In this document: positions 46,800 to 58,119 of the stretch, piece by piece | How the letters are laid out: the number at the start of each line of letters is the position of its first letter | Position numbering within the stretch: position 1 is the first letter of the stretch | Assembly (NCBI GenBank): GCA_019914945.1 | Contig: CM034109.1 | Span: 1,302,001 to 1,366,000, forward strand | Direction of reading: 5' to 3' | Source of the DNA: Typha latifolia | Lineage: Eukaryota > Streptophyta > Magnoliopsida > Poales > Typhaceae | DNA length: 64,000 nucleotides | Notes under the pieces: model-generated | What the model saw: the letters and a program-made list of their open reading frames with translations, nothing else | Database searches by the model: none | Told to the model about the DNA's origin: nothing | Position numbers and translations under genes: made by a program

Positions 46800-49477
46800 A
46801 TACAATGATACAATTCAAATCAAAATTTACATGCATGCCTGTAATTTACTTAATAAGATATAAAAGAAGAGAAACTTGATCTAATTATAAAATGGGTCTT
46901 TTTCAAATCATAAATCATGGTAAATATAATGACATCAAGATCAAGTTTTAAAATAAATAGAACCTTTATGACGCACAATAGGAAATCTTCATTTTAAATT
47001 ATCTTGAACTCTGAAAATTATCCAAGAAGAATTTTAGAAGTATCCCAGTGAATCCAATTTTCTAAGCAAGAAACTAATCTGTATCCAATGAGTATCAAAT
47101 CAGATTGAGGTCTTTGAAAAGAATAAAAACCATGGAATAACAAAAACTATCCACACCTTGCATCCCTAGGGTTTGTTTTCCAACTGATCTCTGTCTTTCT
47201 TCAAGAAGTCTGGCAGCATTGCTCTAATCAGGGAAAATAACAAGGGTCAACAGAGAAGCTAAGAGAGCAAGAGATCAGGGAAGCGGGGGAAAACAGAATG
47301 AGATATTGGTCATGAACAAACAAATACCTGATCTGTTTAACTTAAACAGTGCACGAACTAGATGACTAAAGTAAATGAGAATAACAAGGAAAATGATAAA
47401 TGACTTCAACATGTAATTCGATCCAAGTATATAAGAATAAGTTAAAGAGATGAATATTATTGAAGTAAACTCATTCTTTTTTGGGGTTAGCTGCTCAAGA
47501 AAAGGTACATAGTAACTATATTGGTGTCAATCAGACACTTTGTTAACAAGCATAAACAGAAACTCGAGGAATGAGTCAACTAGAGTTGCAAGTATAGTAG
47601 AAGAGGGCATTAAGGTGATGGTAAGGCTAACTACTATGTACAATATAATTACAGTTTCAAGTTATGAGAAGTGGGAAACAATCTCAACAGAATGGAGTTA
47701 GGGCTACATGCATCTTGTCTTCGCTAGATTCTGCATTGCCAGGAGATTCATGTAATGGAATGCCCTTCTCTGGTACAGTATAAAGATATGGATTTAAGAA
47801 AGCAAGATTGATGTCAAACAGGTAGTCAGATATGTGGCAAAACTGTAAAGGTCAAGCAAGAGTATTCAAAGGATATAGGAGTCCCAACATACCAAGATAA
47901 AATTTATAAATGCACAGTGAAGCTGTTATAAATATTTGGTTTTTGCATGTCTACCCTTACAGATTCCTGTATTTGCACGTATATCCCACTAAATTCGAGG
48001 TTGCATGTACACCACTCAAAACACTTGGTTTCACATGGACTATAAAGCTAAACTGTTAAAATCTGATCAATTTAACAGGACAAGACAAAAAAATAGCCTT
48101 ACTCCTCTTTTGCATGCATACCTCCAAACTAAAGGCATCTTGTGTTTTAGATGGTTTAATAATCCAGATTTCAACTCATAGTGGTTGAAAAGTAATATGA
48201 AGTACATCGATGCAAATACCAAGGATTTTGATGGGTACACAGGAAAATCGAAAATACAAAATTTAGAGGGATATACATGCAAATAAGAGACTTTTGAGGG
48301 TTATACACACAAAAGAATGCTATAAGTATTTAACAGGAAAACCTAAATATAGGTGCATGGAGAAGATAGTCCCTTAGTGCATAAAGATGAGGAGACAAGG
48401 TGATGAAATCTACTAAGGAAGTCACCTAAGCAAGAGGATTTGAAAAGCTCATATTACCATAGGCATATGATTTACAACTTCTACAGAGGAAGCACTAAGA
48501 TAGTGAAAATTCCAAAAGCATACTTGCATAACAAACAAAATTATCTTCTAGACCTGCATGAGATAGAACTAATACTTGGAAATTAGCACATCACGAAATG
48601 AACAAAGAATGTAATAAGTAATATATTAAATATATATCTATGAGAACGTATATTTAACCAGCTTCTTTTAAGTTGAACAGGTAAAAAATGGACAATTTAA
48701 TTGGCTCAATCATGATGACAAAGTCACCAATAAAATGATACCAGCAACTTTATCTAGAACATACAACAAGTGAAAGCAAAGAATACTGAAATGTAAATGC
48801 CTGATTGAGCATACATGTCAAATGTTTGAACTTCCATCAAGTTGTATAGTGCTAGAAGATTCATTCTCGTATTAGAAACCAATTTAACTTTAATAATAAA
48901 ACTGAACAATCAATATGTTGCACATCAGTACGACAAACTGATTGCACTCACTGATCCTACGTGGTTTTGTGTATGTGTACTTTCTGTATAAATACTTCCA
49001 TATTCAAGATAAATATACAACATTATGAAGTCCATATATTGTCTGCAAATAGCAGTCAAATTCAACAGATATCGAGAAATAAAATGGCTCACCCAAGAGA
49101 AAAATAAGCATATGAAAATAACTACCATGTGAAGAAAGTGAACTTACGAAAACAAAAGACAGAGCACCATTGGCATCTAACGAGGAGATGCTAATACAAA
49201 ACACGCTATATACAGAATGAAAAAGAATACCAACACAATTGTTATGCGCAGAACATGACAACAAGCAGACTCAAACTTAAGAAGCATTACATATTTACAT
49301 CGTCAATACAATATATACTGATTCATGGTGTAAAGCATCTAAAGATCCTGGTACTATATTATTTATATTATTAACAATACAATAGCTAATAAGGGCAGAA
49401 ACAGCAATCATGCTATCAAGGTTACATATAATGCACACTTGAATCCTGAAATTAGGTCCACTGTACTCAGAGCTTAC
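45716..49477. other. Spacer between convergent KING1-like and EXO70 genes
   Basis: Contains the KING1-like 3' UTR and two long (AT)n tracts (46382-46430, 46760-46794). On the minus strand there are exon-like pieces downstream of the EXO70 stop: 49190-49148 between an AG acceptor and a GTAAGT donor, an acceptor 'actgtaccag' near 47774, and an acceptor 'ccctgattag' at 47224. They may be 3' UTR exons of EXO70. No independent gene was established. Confidence 0.45.
46382..46430. repeat. (AT)n microsatellite
   Basis: About 49 bases of pure alternating TA. A second tract of about 35 bases lies at 46760-46794. Confidence 0.95.
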
Positions 49478-49503
49478 CAGATCAAGAACACATGAAGTGT
49501 CAA

Positions 49504-51432
49504 CTAGGTTTTTTTCCTTGGATGGTTCGCCAACCCAGGTAGTCCTTCGAACAAATCAGATAGATGGCTCTCCAGATCCTCTGGTGTGTACTTTATGTAT
49601 TTTCCTGCATTCCTCCCCCCCTCTAATTGACCACCAAACCTTCCCAAGAATGCACGATATGCTGGAATTACCTTCTCTGATATAGATATCTTAAGTTCTT
49701 CTCGGAGCTGAGGGTCCATAACCTTCCAAGTAGTCTGGGTCCTATATATTTCTTCGAAGGCCAAGTTAAAGCTCTTGAATTTTTCTTTAAGAGCCATTCT
49801 GGAAAAACTATGAGAACTCCCACTCCCAACCCCATCATCCTTCAAATGAGATAAAACTCTGGTCCAAGAAGCTCTAAGGTAGCTTGTTTCATATTGTCGG
49901 ATTTTTCCACCACGTCTACGTATCCAATTGTCACCTAGAATTCTACCAAGCTCAGAATTCTTTACTTTCTGAATTATATAAAATATGTTGTTCATCAAAA
50001 ATATGTATTGCATTGCACTGTCTTCATAAAGCTTAGATTTTTCTTCCAAGTTAGCCTCCAAATATGAGATCAACGTTACTAAGCGCCAACCAAGTGGAGT
50101 TGTACTCTCAAAATGACGGGCATCATCATTATCACCCACTTCAGTTGTGACGTGATCACCATCATCCAAAAGCATATCTAGTGTCTCACTGTAAACAACT
50201 AGCAATTTCGCATAATTCATCACATAGCGTGTGACAGGATGGATCTCACCTGCCTGCATTGGTTTCCGGGATGTCTCCCTCTGCACCGCATTCCCAAACT
50301 CCAGAAGAGTTCCCCTTACAGCATCCCCCAACCTCTTCAAGATCCCATTGGCCTCACTACATATGAACTCTCCTGATTCGCCTACAAACAGAGCCTGCAA
50401 ATCCGGGATTACCTCCGTGAGCGCCTCATACATGTCTAACATGCGGAAAAGCTTCTCCGGAGACCGCTGACAGATAGTTATTGCGTCCCCGAAGTTTAGT
50501 AACTGCAGGACACACCCCTTTGCAGTCTCAACAAAGCACTCCTCTTTGAGTTCATCAGAAGCAACTAAGATCTGGTCACAAAGTTGACGCTCCCCTGAGA
50601 GCAGAGCCATGACGACCGTCTTAACGCCCTGAATCCATTTCTTCATCTTGTCATCGAGCAATCTCCACTCAATCCGCTGCACCTCATCGATGCTAATCCG
50701 CTCGATGCCAAGGATAGCGAGGCATTCATCAAGGATATCTCGCCGAACACTACAAAACACCTGCCCGAGCTCCCTCCCATACCCGGCCCAGATCATCCGG
50801 TCAGCGATCTCCTTCAAGTCCGTGACAGACTCAGGGCGAACAAGATCAAACCTCCTGTCATCAAGGATGCTACTCCCCCCTCGCTCCTCCAAGCTCCCAT
50901 CTTGCTGCGGCGGCTGTTGGTCGAATTCCGCAGAATTATCAAAATCCTCGATGGTCTCGCCGCTGTCGGAGGCGAAAGAAAGGGAGAACCGCCGGATGGA
51001 GCAGTAGAGGTCGTTGGCGTCGAGGGGGACGGCGTTCCGAAGCATGAGATGGTGGAATTCTTCCTCGAGGCGGGACATGGCGAGCTGGAGAACGTTATCG
51101 GCGCGGGAGGAGGATGAGTCGGCCGCTGAGGCGATGAGCTCGTCGACGGCGGCGAGGTACTCGGACGCCGCGTCGGACTGGGGAGACTCCCAGAGCAGGG
51201 AGTCGGAGGCGTCCCATTGGAGGACAATCTGCTCGGAATTGGAGAATTCACCATTGGCGGACGCGGAGGACGAGGGGAAGAGGTCAGTGATGGAGGAGAG
51301 GCGGTTGTCGAAGCCAGAGAGGATGCGGATCATGTCGTCGGCGGCGTTCTTGGAGGTGGCGAGGCTCTTAACGATGTGCTGCGCCGCAGCTATCACCTTG
51401 TCCTGCCCGTCGACGCTCGCCGCCGCCGCCAT
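49504..51432 (-). CDS. Exocyst subunit EXO70 paralogue, 642 aa, intronless
   Basis: Open from the ATG at 51432 to the TAG at 49506-49504. EXO70 proteins tether secretory vesicles to the plasma membrane as part of the eight-subunit exocyst; plants have many paralogues. The N-terminal half shows FDNRL (41-45), EYLAAVDELI (91-100), QLAMSRLEEEFHHLMLRNAVPLDA (116-139) and SIRRFSLSFAS (145-155). The EXO70 helical-rod domain spans about 250-635: EECFVETAKGCVLQLLNFGDA (297-317), SPEKLFRMLDMYEAL (324-338), GEIHPVTRYVMNYAKLL (395-411), YIFLMNNIFYI (476-486), AFLGRFGG (594-601), KYTPEDLESHLSDLFEG (614-630). The C-terminus HPRKKT is basic, which could help membrane contact. By family memory it is closest to the EXO70D group; the subgroup is unproven. 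Codon use is GC-rich at the 5' end. Confidence 0.93.
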   Translation of the reverse strand: MAAAASVDGQDKVIAAAQHIVKSLATSKNAADDMIRILSGFDNRLSSITDLFPSSSASANGEFSNSEQIVLQWDASDSLLWESPQSDAASEYLAAVDELIASAADSSSSRADNVLQLAMSRLEEEFHHLMLRNAVPLDANDLYCSIRRFSLSFASDSGETIEDFDNSAEFDQQPPQQDGSLEERGGSSILDDRRFDLVRPESVTDLKEIADRMIWAGYGRELGQVFCSVRRDILDECLAILGIERISIDEVQRIEWRLLDDKMKKWIQGVKTVVMALLSGERQLCDQILVASDELKEECFVETAKGCVLQLLNFGDAITICQRSPEKLFRMLDMYEALTEVIPDLQALFVGESGEFICSEANGILKRLGDAVRGTLLEFGNAVQRETSRKPMQAGEIHPVTRYVMNYAKLLVVYSETLDMLLDDGDHVTTEVGDNDDARHFESTTPLGWRLVTLISYLEANLEEKSKLYEDSAMQYIFLMNNIFYIIQKVKNSELGRILGDNWIRRRGGKIRQYETSYLRASWTRVLSHLKDDGVGSGSSHSFSRMALKEKFKSFNLAFEEIYRTQTTWKVMDPQLREELKISISEKVIPAYRAFLGRFGGQLEGGRNAGKYIKYTPEDLESHLSDLFEGLPGLANHPRKKT

Positions 51433-51721
51433 GGGGGTGGGGGAAGGGAGGAGTCGTGTTCCGGCAGGAAGGCGGGGATCGAGAATTCTAGGGTTAGGGT
51501 TTGCGTAGAAGAGGGGATTTGGAGACGCTTTTACTGCTGCTCATCGATCGTTTTCGATGACTTCGTTGCCACGCTTCTCTCTTTCCCCTTCTCTCCCACT
51601 CTCTCTTTTGCTTCTTATCGTGTGAAGGTGACGTCGCCGTTTATGAACAGTACTCATAGTTGTTTGTATATCAAACTGGACCTCATCCATACTAAAATAG
51701 CAAACCAGGGGTTTAGTTTTG

Positions 51722-51743
51722 CCACGTCAGCTTCCACGTCAGT
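51722..51743 (-). promoter_or_regulatory. as-1-like tandem TGACG element upstream of EXO70
   Basis: On the minus strand (gene orientation) it reads CTGACGTGGAAGCTGACGTGG. The two TGACG cores are 12 bases apart start to start, the spacing of the classical as-1 element bound by TGA bZIP factors. It lies about 290 bases upstream of the EXO70 ATG. A third TGACGT core is at 51628-51633. The match is visible in the sequence; function is inferred. Confidence 0.5.
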
Positions 51744-51807
51744 AAAAAGGGCCAACGTTTTGCATTAAAAAAAAGGAAATTTAATCCTGTATTTTATTTT
51801 TTTATTA

Positions 51808-52138
51808 GAAAATTTTACAAATCACACTATATATTTTCTCTATTTTGTTATTCACACCCTATTTTGAGATTTTTAACTTCGACCCTACTTTTTTCTTATA
51901 ATTCTCGTTTATCCTATGTTAATTTACAGTATTAACAAAGAAATATTTTATTATAATATATGAAATAATTTATAAATATCTAAATTATCTATGCCTTTTT
52001 CAGATGAGGGAAGAGAGGAGTAAAATGAGTGGTGATGCTATTTTAGTAATTTGATCAAGGGAGAGGTCGGATTATAAAATCTAATGGAGTATGAATCACA
52101 AAATAAAAAAAAATATATGGTGTAATTTATAAAATACC
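51808..52138. mobile_element. Long-TIR MITE, small copy
   Basis: Left 'aaaattttacaaatcacactatatattttctctattttg' is the inverted counterpart of right 'caaaataaaaaaaaatatatggtgtaatttataaaat'. Both correspond to the termini of the better preserved copy at 56852-57677. About 330 bases, no coding capacity, no clear target duplication. Confidence 0.65.
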
Positions 52139-54574
52139 CTTACTTTTATTATTATTAACACCTCACCTCACGAGTATTTATTATACATATTAGTTAACTT
52201 AATTATAGGTATTAAAGGTGTTTCTTAACGAGGGATAATTAGATATATTTTATTCTGTCAAGTGCTATCTGGTTAAATTTAACGTTGAGGATTAAATTCA
52301 TAATGTAAGGGTCTAATGATAAATACTAATAAGGTATGATATAGATAATAATAGAAGTAAATTATACAATGTTAAATTATCTATTTTATTTTATTTTATT
52401 TTATTTTATTTTATTATGCTATATATATATAGAATATATAATTGTCTTGTCTTGTATATATAAAAAAATTGGGCTATTAATATATGTTAGCACACTCTAT
52501 ACATGATGAGAATTTTTTAGCATATCATATAGATTATTGTGTTATTATATTGATTAGTTATCTAACAAGTATTAGAACAAATGTCGAGGAATAGATTAGT
52601 TTGCATCATAATTGCCAATTAAATCATTGAGTTCTTTCAAAAAAAGTTATTTTTTCAATTAATCAAGTTAAAACTAAAGTTGGATTATTTTTCCCTTTAT
52701 AAATTGTTTAAAATAGGTAGAAAGCTATTGATATTATAGTAAAAGAAAAGAAAATCTTTATCTTTACCTATAAAAGAATAGTGATAAAAAAATTTCAACT
52801 TGTATTTGTCAACTTTATCAACCATTTGTTATAAATATTTTATTAAATACTATGTCAAAAACTAACCAAAAAAATAGTAATTCTAAAGAATTCAAAGATT
52901 TTAGTGCCAAGTATGTATATATATATGATATTATTCTTTGGGTATGGTGGAAGTTGTGAGCAAGAGAATGATTCTGCTCCTTGATTGCCTCCCAAAGAGG
53001 AGAATTTAGGTAGGTAATCTTAAATTATAATATCTTGCAACATTATTTAAGTTGATAGTGGATATATAAAACCCACCACTAGAGCAAGTAGCAGCAATAT
53101 GAGGTCCTATGGCCCATCTTATAAGAGGATTGTACATGAGCAGAGCTAGAGTTGGCATCTTTGTCAAAATAATAGAGCTAGTTTGAGCTCGAATTGAGTT
53201 CGGCTCGTTAAGGCTCGATCAAGCTTGACAGGAAAATTTATCAATTCAAGTTTGGCAGGAAATTTTCTCGGCAGCCATGACCATCTAGGACATGGTCTCC
53301 TTTCTCCCTCCCTCCCTCTATTGTATCCCCCTCGTCATCCAAATCCTTGCTGGTGACTCCTCTATGTTGATTTCACCTTCTCCTAAAAGTTGGGTCAATT
53401 ACCTCTTCTCGGCTTGCGGCTATTTGCCGCCACCGGTTATCATCTACCACCGCTTTTATCTTTCATCTCCGGTGAGGGTGACAACCATAATTTTTGCAGG
53501 CTTCCGAGGCATGTAGTTTCTATGGTGGTGGTTTACTTTAGTTTTTTTTGCAGATTGAAGCTATACCACTTCAAGATCCACTCAAGTTTAAAACGAAGCT
53601 TAAGTTAGCTAGTCTGTTAATATGTTAATGTAATGGGTGTTCCTAATTCAAATCTTAAATGTCCTTGGGATATGATGCTTGTTTTTTCTTATATGCCTAC
53701 ACTTTGTTCATGGGAACATTTTATTATTTTTAAAAATAGAAAATAAAATACCTTAAATACCCTTTATTTATTTTTACCTTGATTTGAAAAAACTTATTCA
53801 AAGATATTAAGATTATATTGCATGTATATATCCTTTAATTCATCTATATGTTAACAAATTGCAAATATTTTTAAGACATTTTAAATAAATTACAAGAATC
53901 AAAAGATTAATATCTACAAGGCTGGGTATGAATAGTAATGTAAAGTCATGCAGTGCTTTTGATAAATTTTCAACAAGAGAAAATTAGCCTATAAGTGTAA
54001 CCTGAAATCCTTTTTTTAATTCTATAGTTATAATTAGCTTATGAGCTTATAATCTATTAAAAAGATAAAAAATTATGTGAGCAATCAAACCTCATTAACT
54101 ATTTAAATTGATGATATTTATTACCTAGTCATCATACTGTTTAATATGGTTTGACACCAATATTATATGACAATAACTTTGGATAAGAAAGCAACTACTA
54201 GGTATTTAGTAAACATTAATTTTGGACAAGACACATCAGTCTAAGCTTAATGTGATTTTTATAAGCAGTCTCTTTGGGCTATAAGACTCCTTATTTTGAA
54301 TTCATAGAGTTCAAATGATGCTTCACTTGGCAATTATCTTAATATACTGTTTAGGAAATATTTGGAAGAATTTTTTGAAGGTTTTAATAATCAAAATTGC
54401 ATGATCATGAACCCATAAGATAGATTATTTTATGAATGGGAAAAATAAAATATCCAGATAGATTGTTTCTTCAATTCAAGATCTACTAATACAATTATTA
54501 ATTTGTTACTTGAAATCTAGCCCAATTACTTATTAGTAACTTACTCAAAAATTATTTTCAATCATTATTTATTA
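52139..54574. other. AT-rich intergenic DNA
   Basis: No gene seen. A (TTTTA)n tract lies at about 52383-52417. Near 53180-53235 an AGCTCG-rich stretch resembles that at about 5085. The open frame at 53292-53516 has no recognised similarity. Confidence 0.45.
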
Positions 54575-54690
54575 AAGAGAATTTTATAAATCACACTATA
54601 TATTTTATCTATTTTGTGATTTATATCTCATTTTTGAGAATTTTATTACTCGACTCATTATTTTTCTTTATAATTCTTATTTAATATCTT
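54575..54690. mobile_element. Long-TIR MITE, single terminus
   Basis: 'gaattttataaatcacactatatattttatctattttgtgatt' and the following 'gagaattttattactcgactcattatttttctttataattctta' match the left terminus of the copies at 51808 and 56852. The opposite terminus was not found, so this is a truncated copy. Confidence 0.55.
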
Positions 54691-56851
54691 GGCTAGCTAA
54701 ATTGACATCCCTAATTAGTACTTTGTTAGAGGTTTATGTTTTTGTTATCAATTTGGTCTTCATTTATAAGACTCTTCATAATCCGGCCCACACCAAGCCC
54801 AATATTGTGTGGACAATTATAAGGTTATTCTAAGCAATAATACGAAATTTAATAAACAATAAATTAGTAATCTCATTATCTTATCCTTCGTCTAATCAGC
54901 TCTTAAAAAAGGATTATTGGATCAGGCTCTCTCTCTCTGAAGTGTAAGTGTTCTGGTTGGTCTAAGTAGATCAACAGATGCATTCAAACTCATAAAATAC
55001 TTCGAATAGATGATCGAGATTAAATAAGTACTCCTTATGAACAACAACAGACAAAATACTACTTAAAAAGAAAATTCTAGAATTGTTACTTTAGATTCTT
55101 AATCCTAAAATTACACCCCGTAATTGTAATTTGGAGGGGGATTATATTCAAACAGAAAATGCTATTATTTTCATCGACTTTTCAATACATTTAAAATAAT
55201 ACCGATCGAATTTTAAATAATAAAAATATAATAAATATATGCATATTTTTATCTATCTCTATACTCACGATTCGATCTATAGATTATTTCAACATAACCA
55301 TAAAGGGGATAGAGTGACGTAAAAGAAACGGTAAGTGAATTTAAACCTAACCACGAGAGGGTAAAATTATAATAAATTTCCTATCTTTCTAACTATCAAA
55401 CCTCCTGTTCCAAAGCCCACCTTGTTCACATGCTCAAATTGCATGTCGACATTTGATTTCCCTCACAAACATCCAAAGTACATTGTCCATTAATTAATTC
55501 CTCAAAGATTATCTGCAGCAAGGAGACAACTACTCCCCAACCATAACAATAATAGTAGAAATAGTCTCTCTACTTTGAGGCTGCATGGAAGAGGCTGCAT
55601 GGATTCATCTCTACCTCATATTCTTCCCTTTGTCATTGATCACCAATTTAAAAGTTTGAACTTGTACTATTATTTTGCCTCTCAACCAGGCTATGGCTCA
55701 TAAGATGCCACTGAGCTTTGATAGGATTTTTTCTATAGCAAGTGGATGGTAGGATTGCAGCCTCCACTTAGGATCACTTAATTTCGGCGCCGATTTATTT
55801 TTCTTCTTCTTCTTCGTCTTCGTCTTCGTCTACCCTATCTCCGGGCACATGTTTTTTTTCCCTCTCTCTTTTTCTCGCAATGCGATTGCCGACTTTTTCT
55901 TTGTTTTTTTCTTTATTTTGGCCAATGATTAGAGAGCCATATGTAGGTAAAAATGTCAAAGGGGGTTGACATTGAAGAATTTCTATCAAATGAGGTTTGT
56001 TGTTACTATATTGTCAAACATATCTATATTTTCTTTTTCTCTAATAAGTGAAATATTAATTCTAAACATTGGGAATTTATTGTTAAGAAAAAAATATTAT
56101 TATTTTGGGTCTCCAATTATTAGTTGAATTAATATATTAACCGATGACACCTTAATATTAACAAAACTCGAAAGGATAATAATCCGTTCGTTAAGAGTTT
56201 TTTAATTCAAATTCCATCAAAATCAATATATATATCTAGAGATATTATTAAATTCTCACTTGTCTATTTAAAAAAAGTTATTGACATTGACATGCACAAA
56301 TATCATGTTAAGAAAAAAAAAGGGTATAATTATATTGCACTTTTCTAATATAAACCCTTAAATTTTTTTTCCGAACTACTGAAAATATATTTTTCATCCA
56401 TAAATTATCACATATAAATCACGAAGCAGCTATTAGAGAGGCATTTTAGTCTTTAAATATTTTTTCTACGGGATGAAAAATGAGATATTTTTCATAATTT
56501 AGGCGAGCCACAATATATATATGAAAAAGATTTGATAGCTCATAGTATTCTACCCTACATGTCATAAAGGAAAGATTAATTTACTCATATCTATCAAACG
56601 TGACAATATGTATAGAAATATATATATATATATAATATATCAAATAATCACGTTTATACTCACACTTAATTGACCCAAAACGTAGTGCATAAAGTCTGTG
56701 ACATCTGGCTCAGCTATAATATAAATAAAATACTCCTAACCTCTTTCTAATATTCAAACGTGCGAGCCAACTCTTGACTAATTAAGCTAAATATAATAAA
56801 TTTCTTCCTTGTACTTGTGGAAATTATAGTGTAACTTTTTTTAAAAAAGAA
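54691..56851. other. AT-rich intergenic DNA
   Basis: No gene seen. The open frame at 55795-55989 (minus) is low-complexity Glu/Asp/Lys/Arg sequence. Confidence 0.45.
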
Positions 56852-57677
56852 GGGATTTTTACAAATCACACCCTACATTTTGCCTATTTTATGATTCGCA
56901 CCCCGTCTTTGGGGATTTTATAACGCAACCCCTTATTTTTCCTGTAATATTTATTTAATACCTTAACGTTACTTTAGCACTGACATTAACCATGTTATAT
57001 GGTTTATGTGACTCTAGTTCAAAAATTACTAAAATACCCTTAAGAAATCATCTATAAACTCTAAAATCTCAAAATGGGGTTGAGTTATCTTTAAACCCTA
57101 AAACCCCAAAATGGCATTCAACCAAAAATGATTACAGAAACAAACCCCAAAATCCCAACTTAGGAGGAGTGATGTAGGCTTGGAGAAACTCTTGTCGTTT
57201 GGGCAACTTCGGAAGGCAACCTCCTTCAACCTTCGACTGCTTGGTGTTTTGGTGATGTAGGCTTTAGGAAGCTCTAATTCCAAGCTGCAACCTTCCGACT
57301 ACAAGCTCCTTCAACTCCGATGGCTTGGTGTTTGGGGAGCTACTGCTTGGGGTTTGGAAGCTTTGAGGTCAGCTTGGCATTTAGGGATGTTCTTCATAGT
57401 TTGGGGAGCTATGAGATAATAAATTATAGAGGTTTAAGTTATGAATAAAATTAGAGATGAGTACAAGGGTAATTTAGGAATATTATAAATTATATAATAA
57501 ATTATAATAGAATATTCTCTTTCTGGTATCGTTCTGTTTGATTATAGTTAGGTTAAGTTAACTCAGGGTGTTAAATGAACATTACTATAAAAAGGAAGGA
57601 TCGCGTTATAAAATCCCCAAAGACGGGGTGCGAATCACAAAATAGGCAAAATGTAGGGTGTGATTTATAAAAATTCC
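56852..57677. mobile_element. Long-TIR MITE (Mutator-like), 826 bp, with internal cargo
   Basis: The left terminus from 56852 ('gggatttttacaaatcacaccctacattttgcctatttt' on through 'gcaccccgtctttggggattttataacgc') is repeated in inverted form at 57590-57677 over at least 84 bases with few differences; weaker similarity goes further. It is flanked by 'taaaaaagaa' (56842-56851) and 'taaaaagaa' (57678-57686), a 9-10 bp target duplication with one indel, typical of Mutator-like insertions. The interior is less AT-rich than the surroundings and holds two diverged units of about 85 bases starting 'gatgtaggctt' near 57171 and 57255. No transposase. Confidence 0.85.
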
Positions 57678-58119
57678 TAAAAAGAATTACTTTATTAATT
57701 AGGCAGCACGTTTGCCATTCGCCATTATATGTTGGATTAATTAATACAAACTTTTTTCACAGTCAAAATGGCTTATAATTATAGTCAAATTAATCATACT
57801 CTATAATGACATATTAGCCAACTTAAGCCCCTGGTATATATGGGATTCCATTTTGTCATGCAACTCTAGGTTTATATCTTGTTAAACATAATTAGGGTCT
57901 TACTTAAACTATAATGATCGCTAATCAAGTCAGTCAGTTAGTTAGTTAGTTAGTTAGTTACAAACTTATTGTAATAGAATATTTTATACATGGGTATCAT
58001 TTAGAACAAGCAACAAAGTATTGAATTATATTCTACACTTAATATAGTTTATGAGTATATATGTATATATACACACACACATATATATATATATATATTA
58101 TTTATAATGCTCACAAGTC
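57678..58119. other. 3' flank of the CYP94 gene
   Basis: AT-rich, with (GTTA)n at 57937-57960 and an (AC)n/(AT)n stretch at 58048-58099. Contains the gene's 3' UTR on the minus strand. No other gene seen. Confidence 0.5.

Noticed and set aside
50814..51768. Open frames of 119-183 codons overlapping the start of EXO70
   Set aside because: Antisense or shifted shadows of the GC-rich EXO70 coding sequence.
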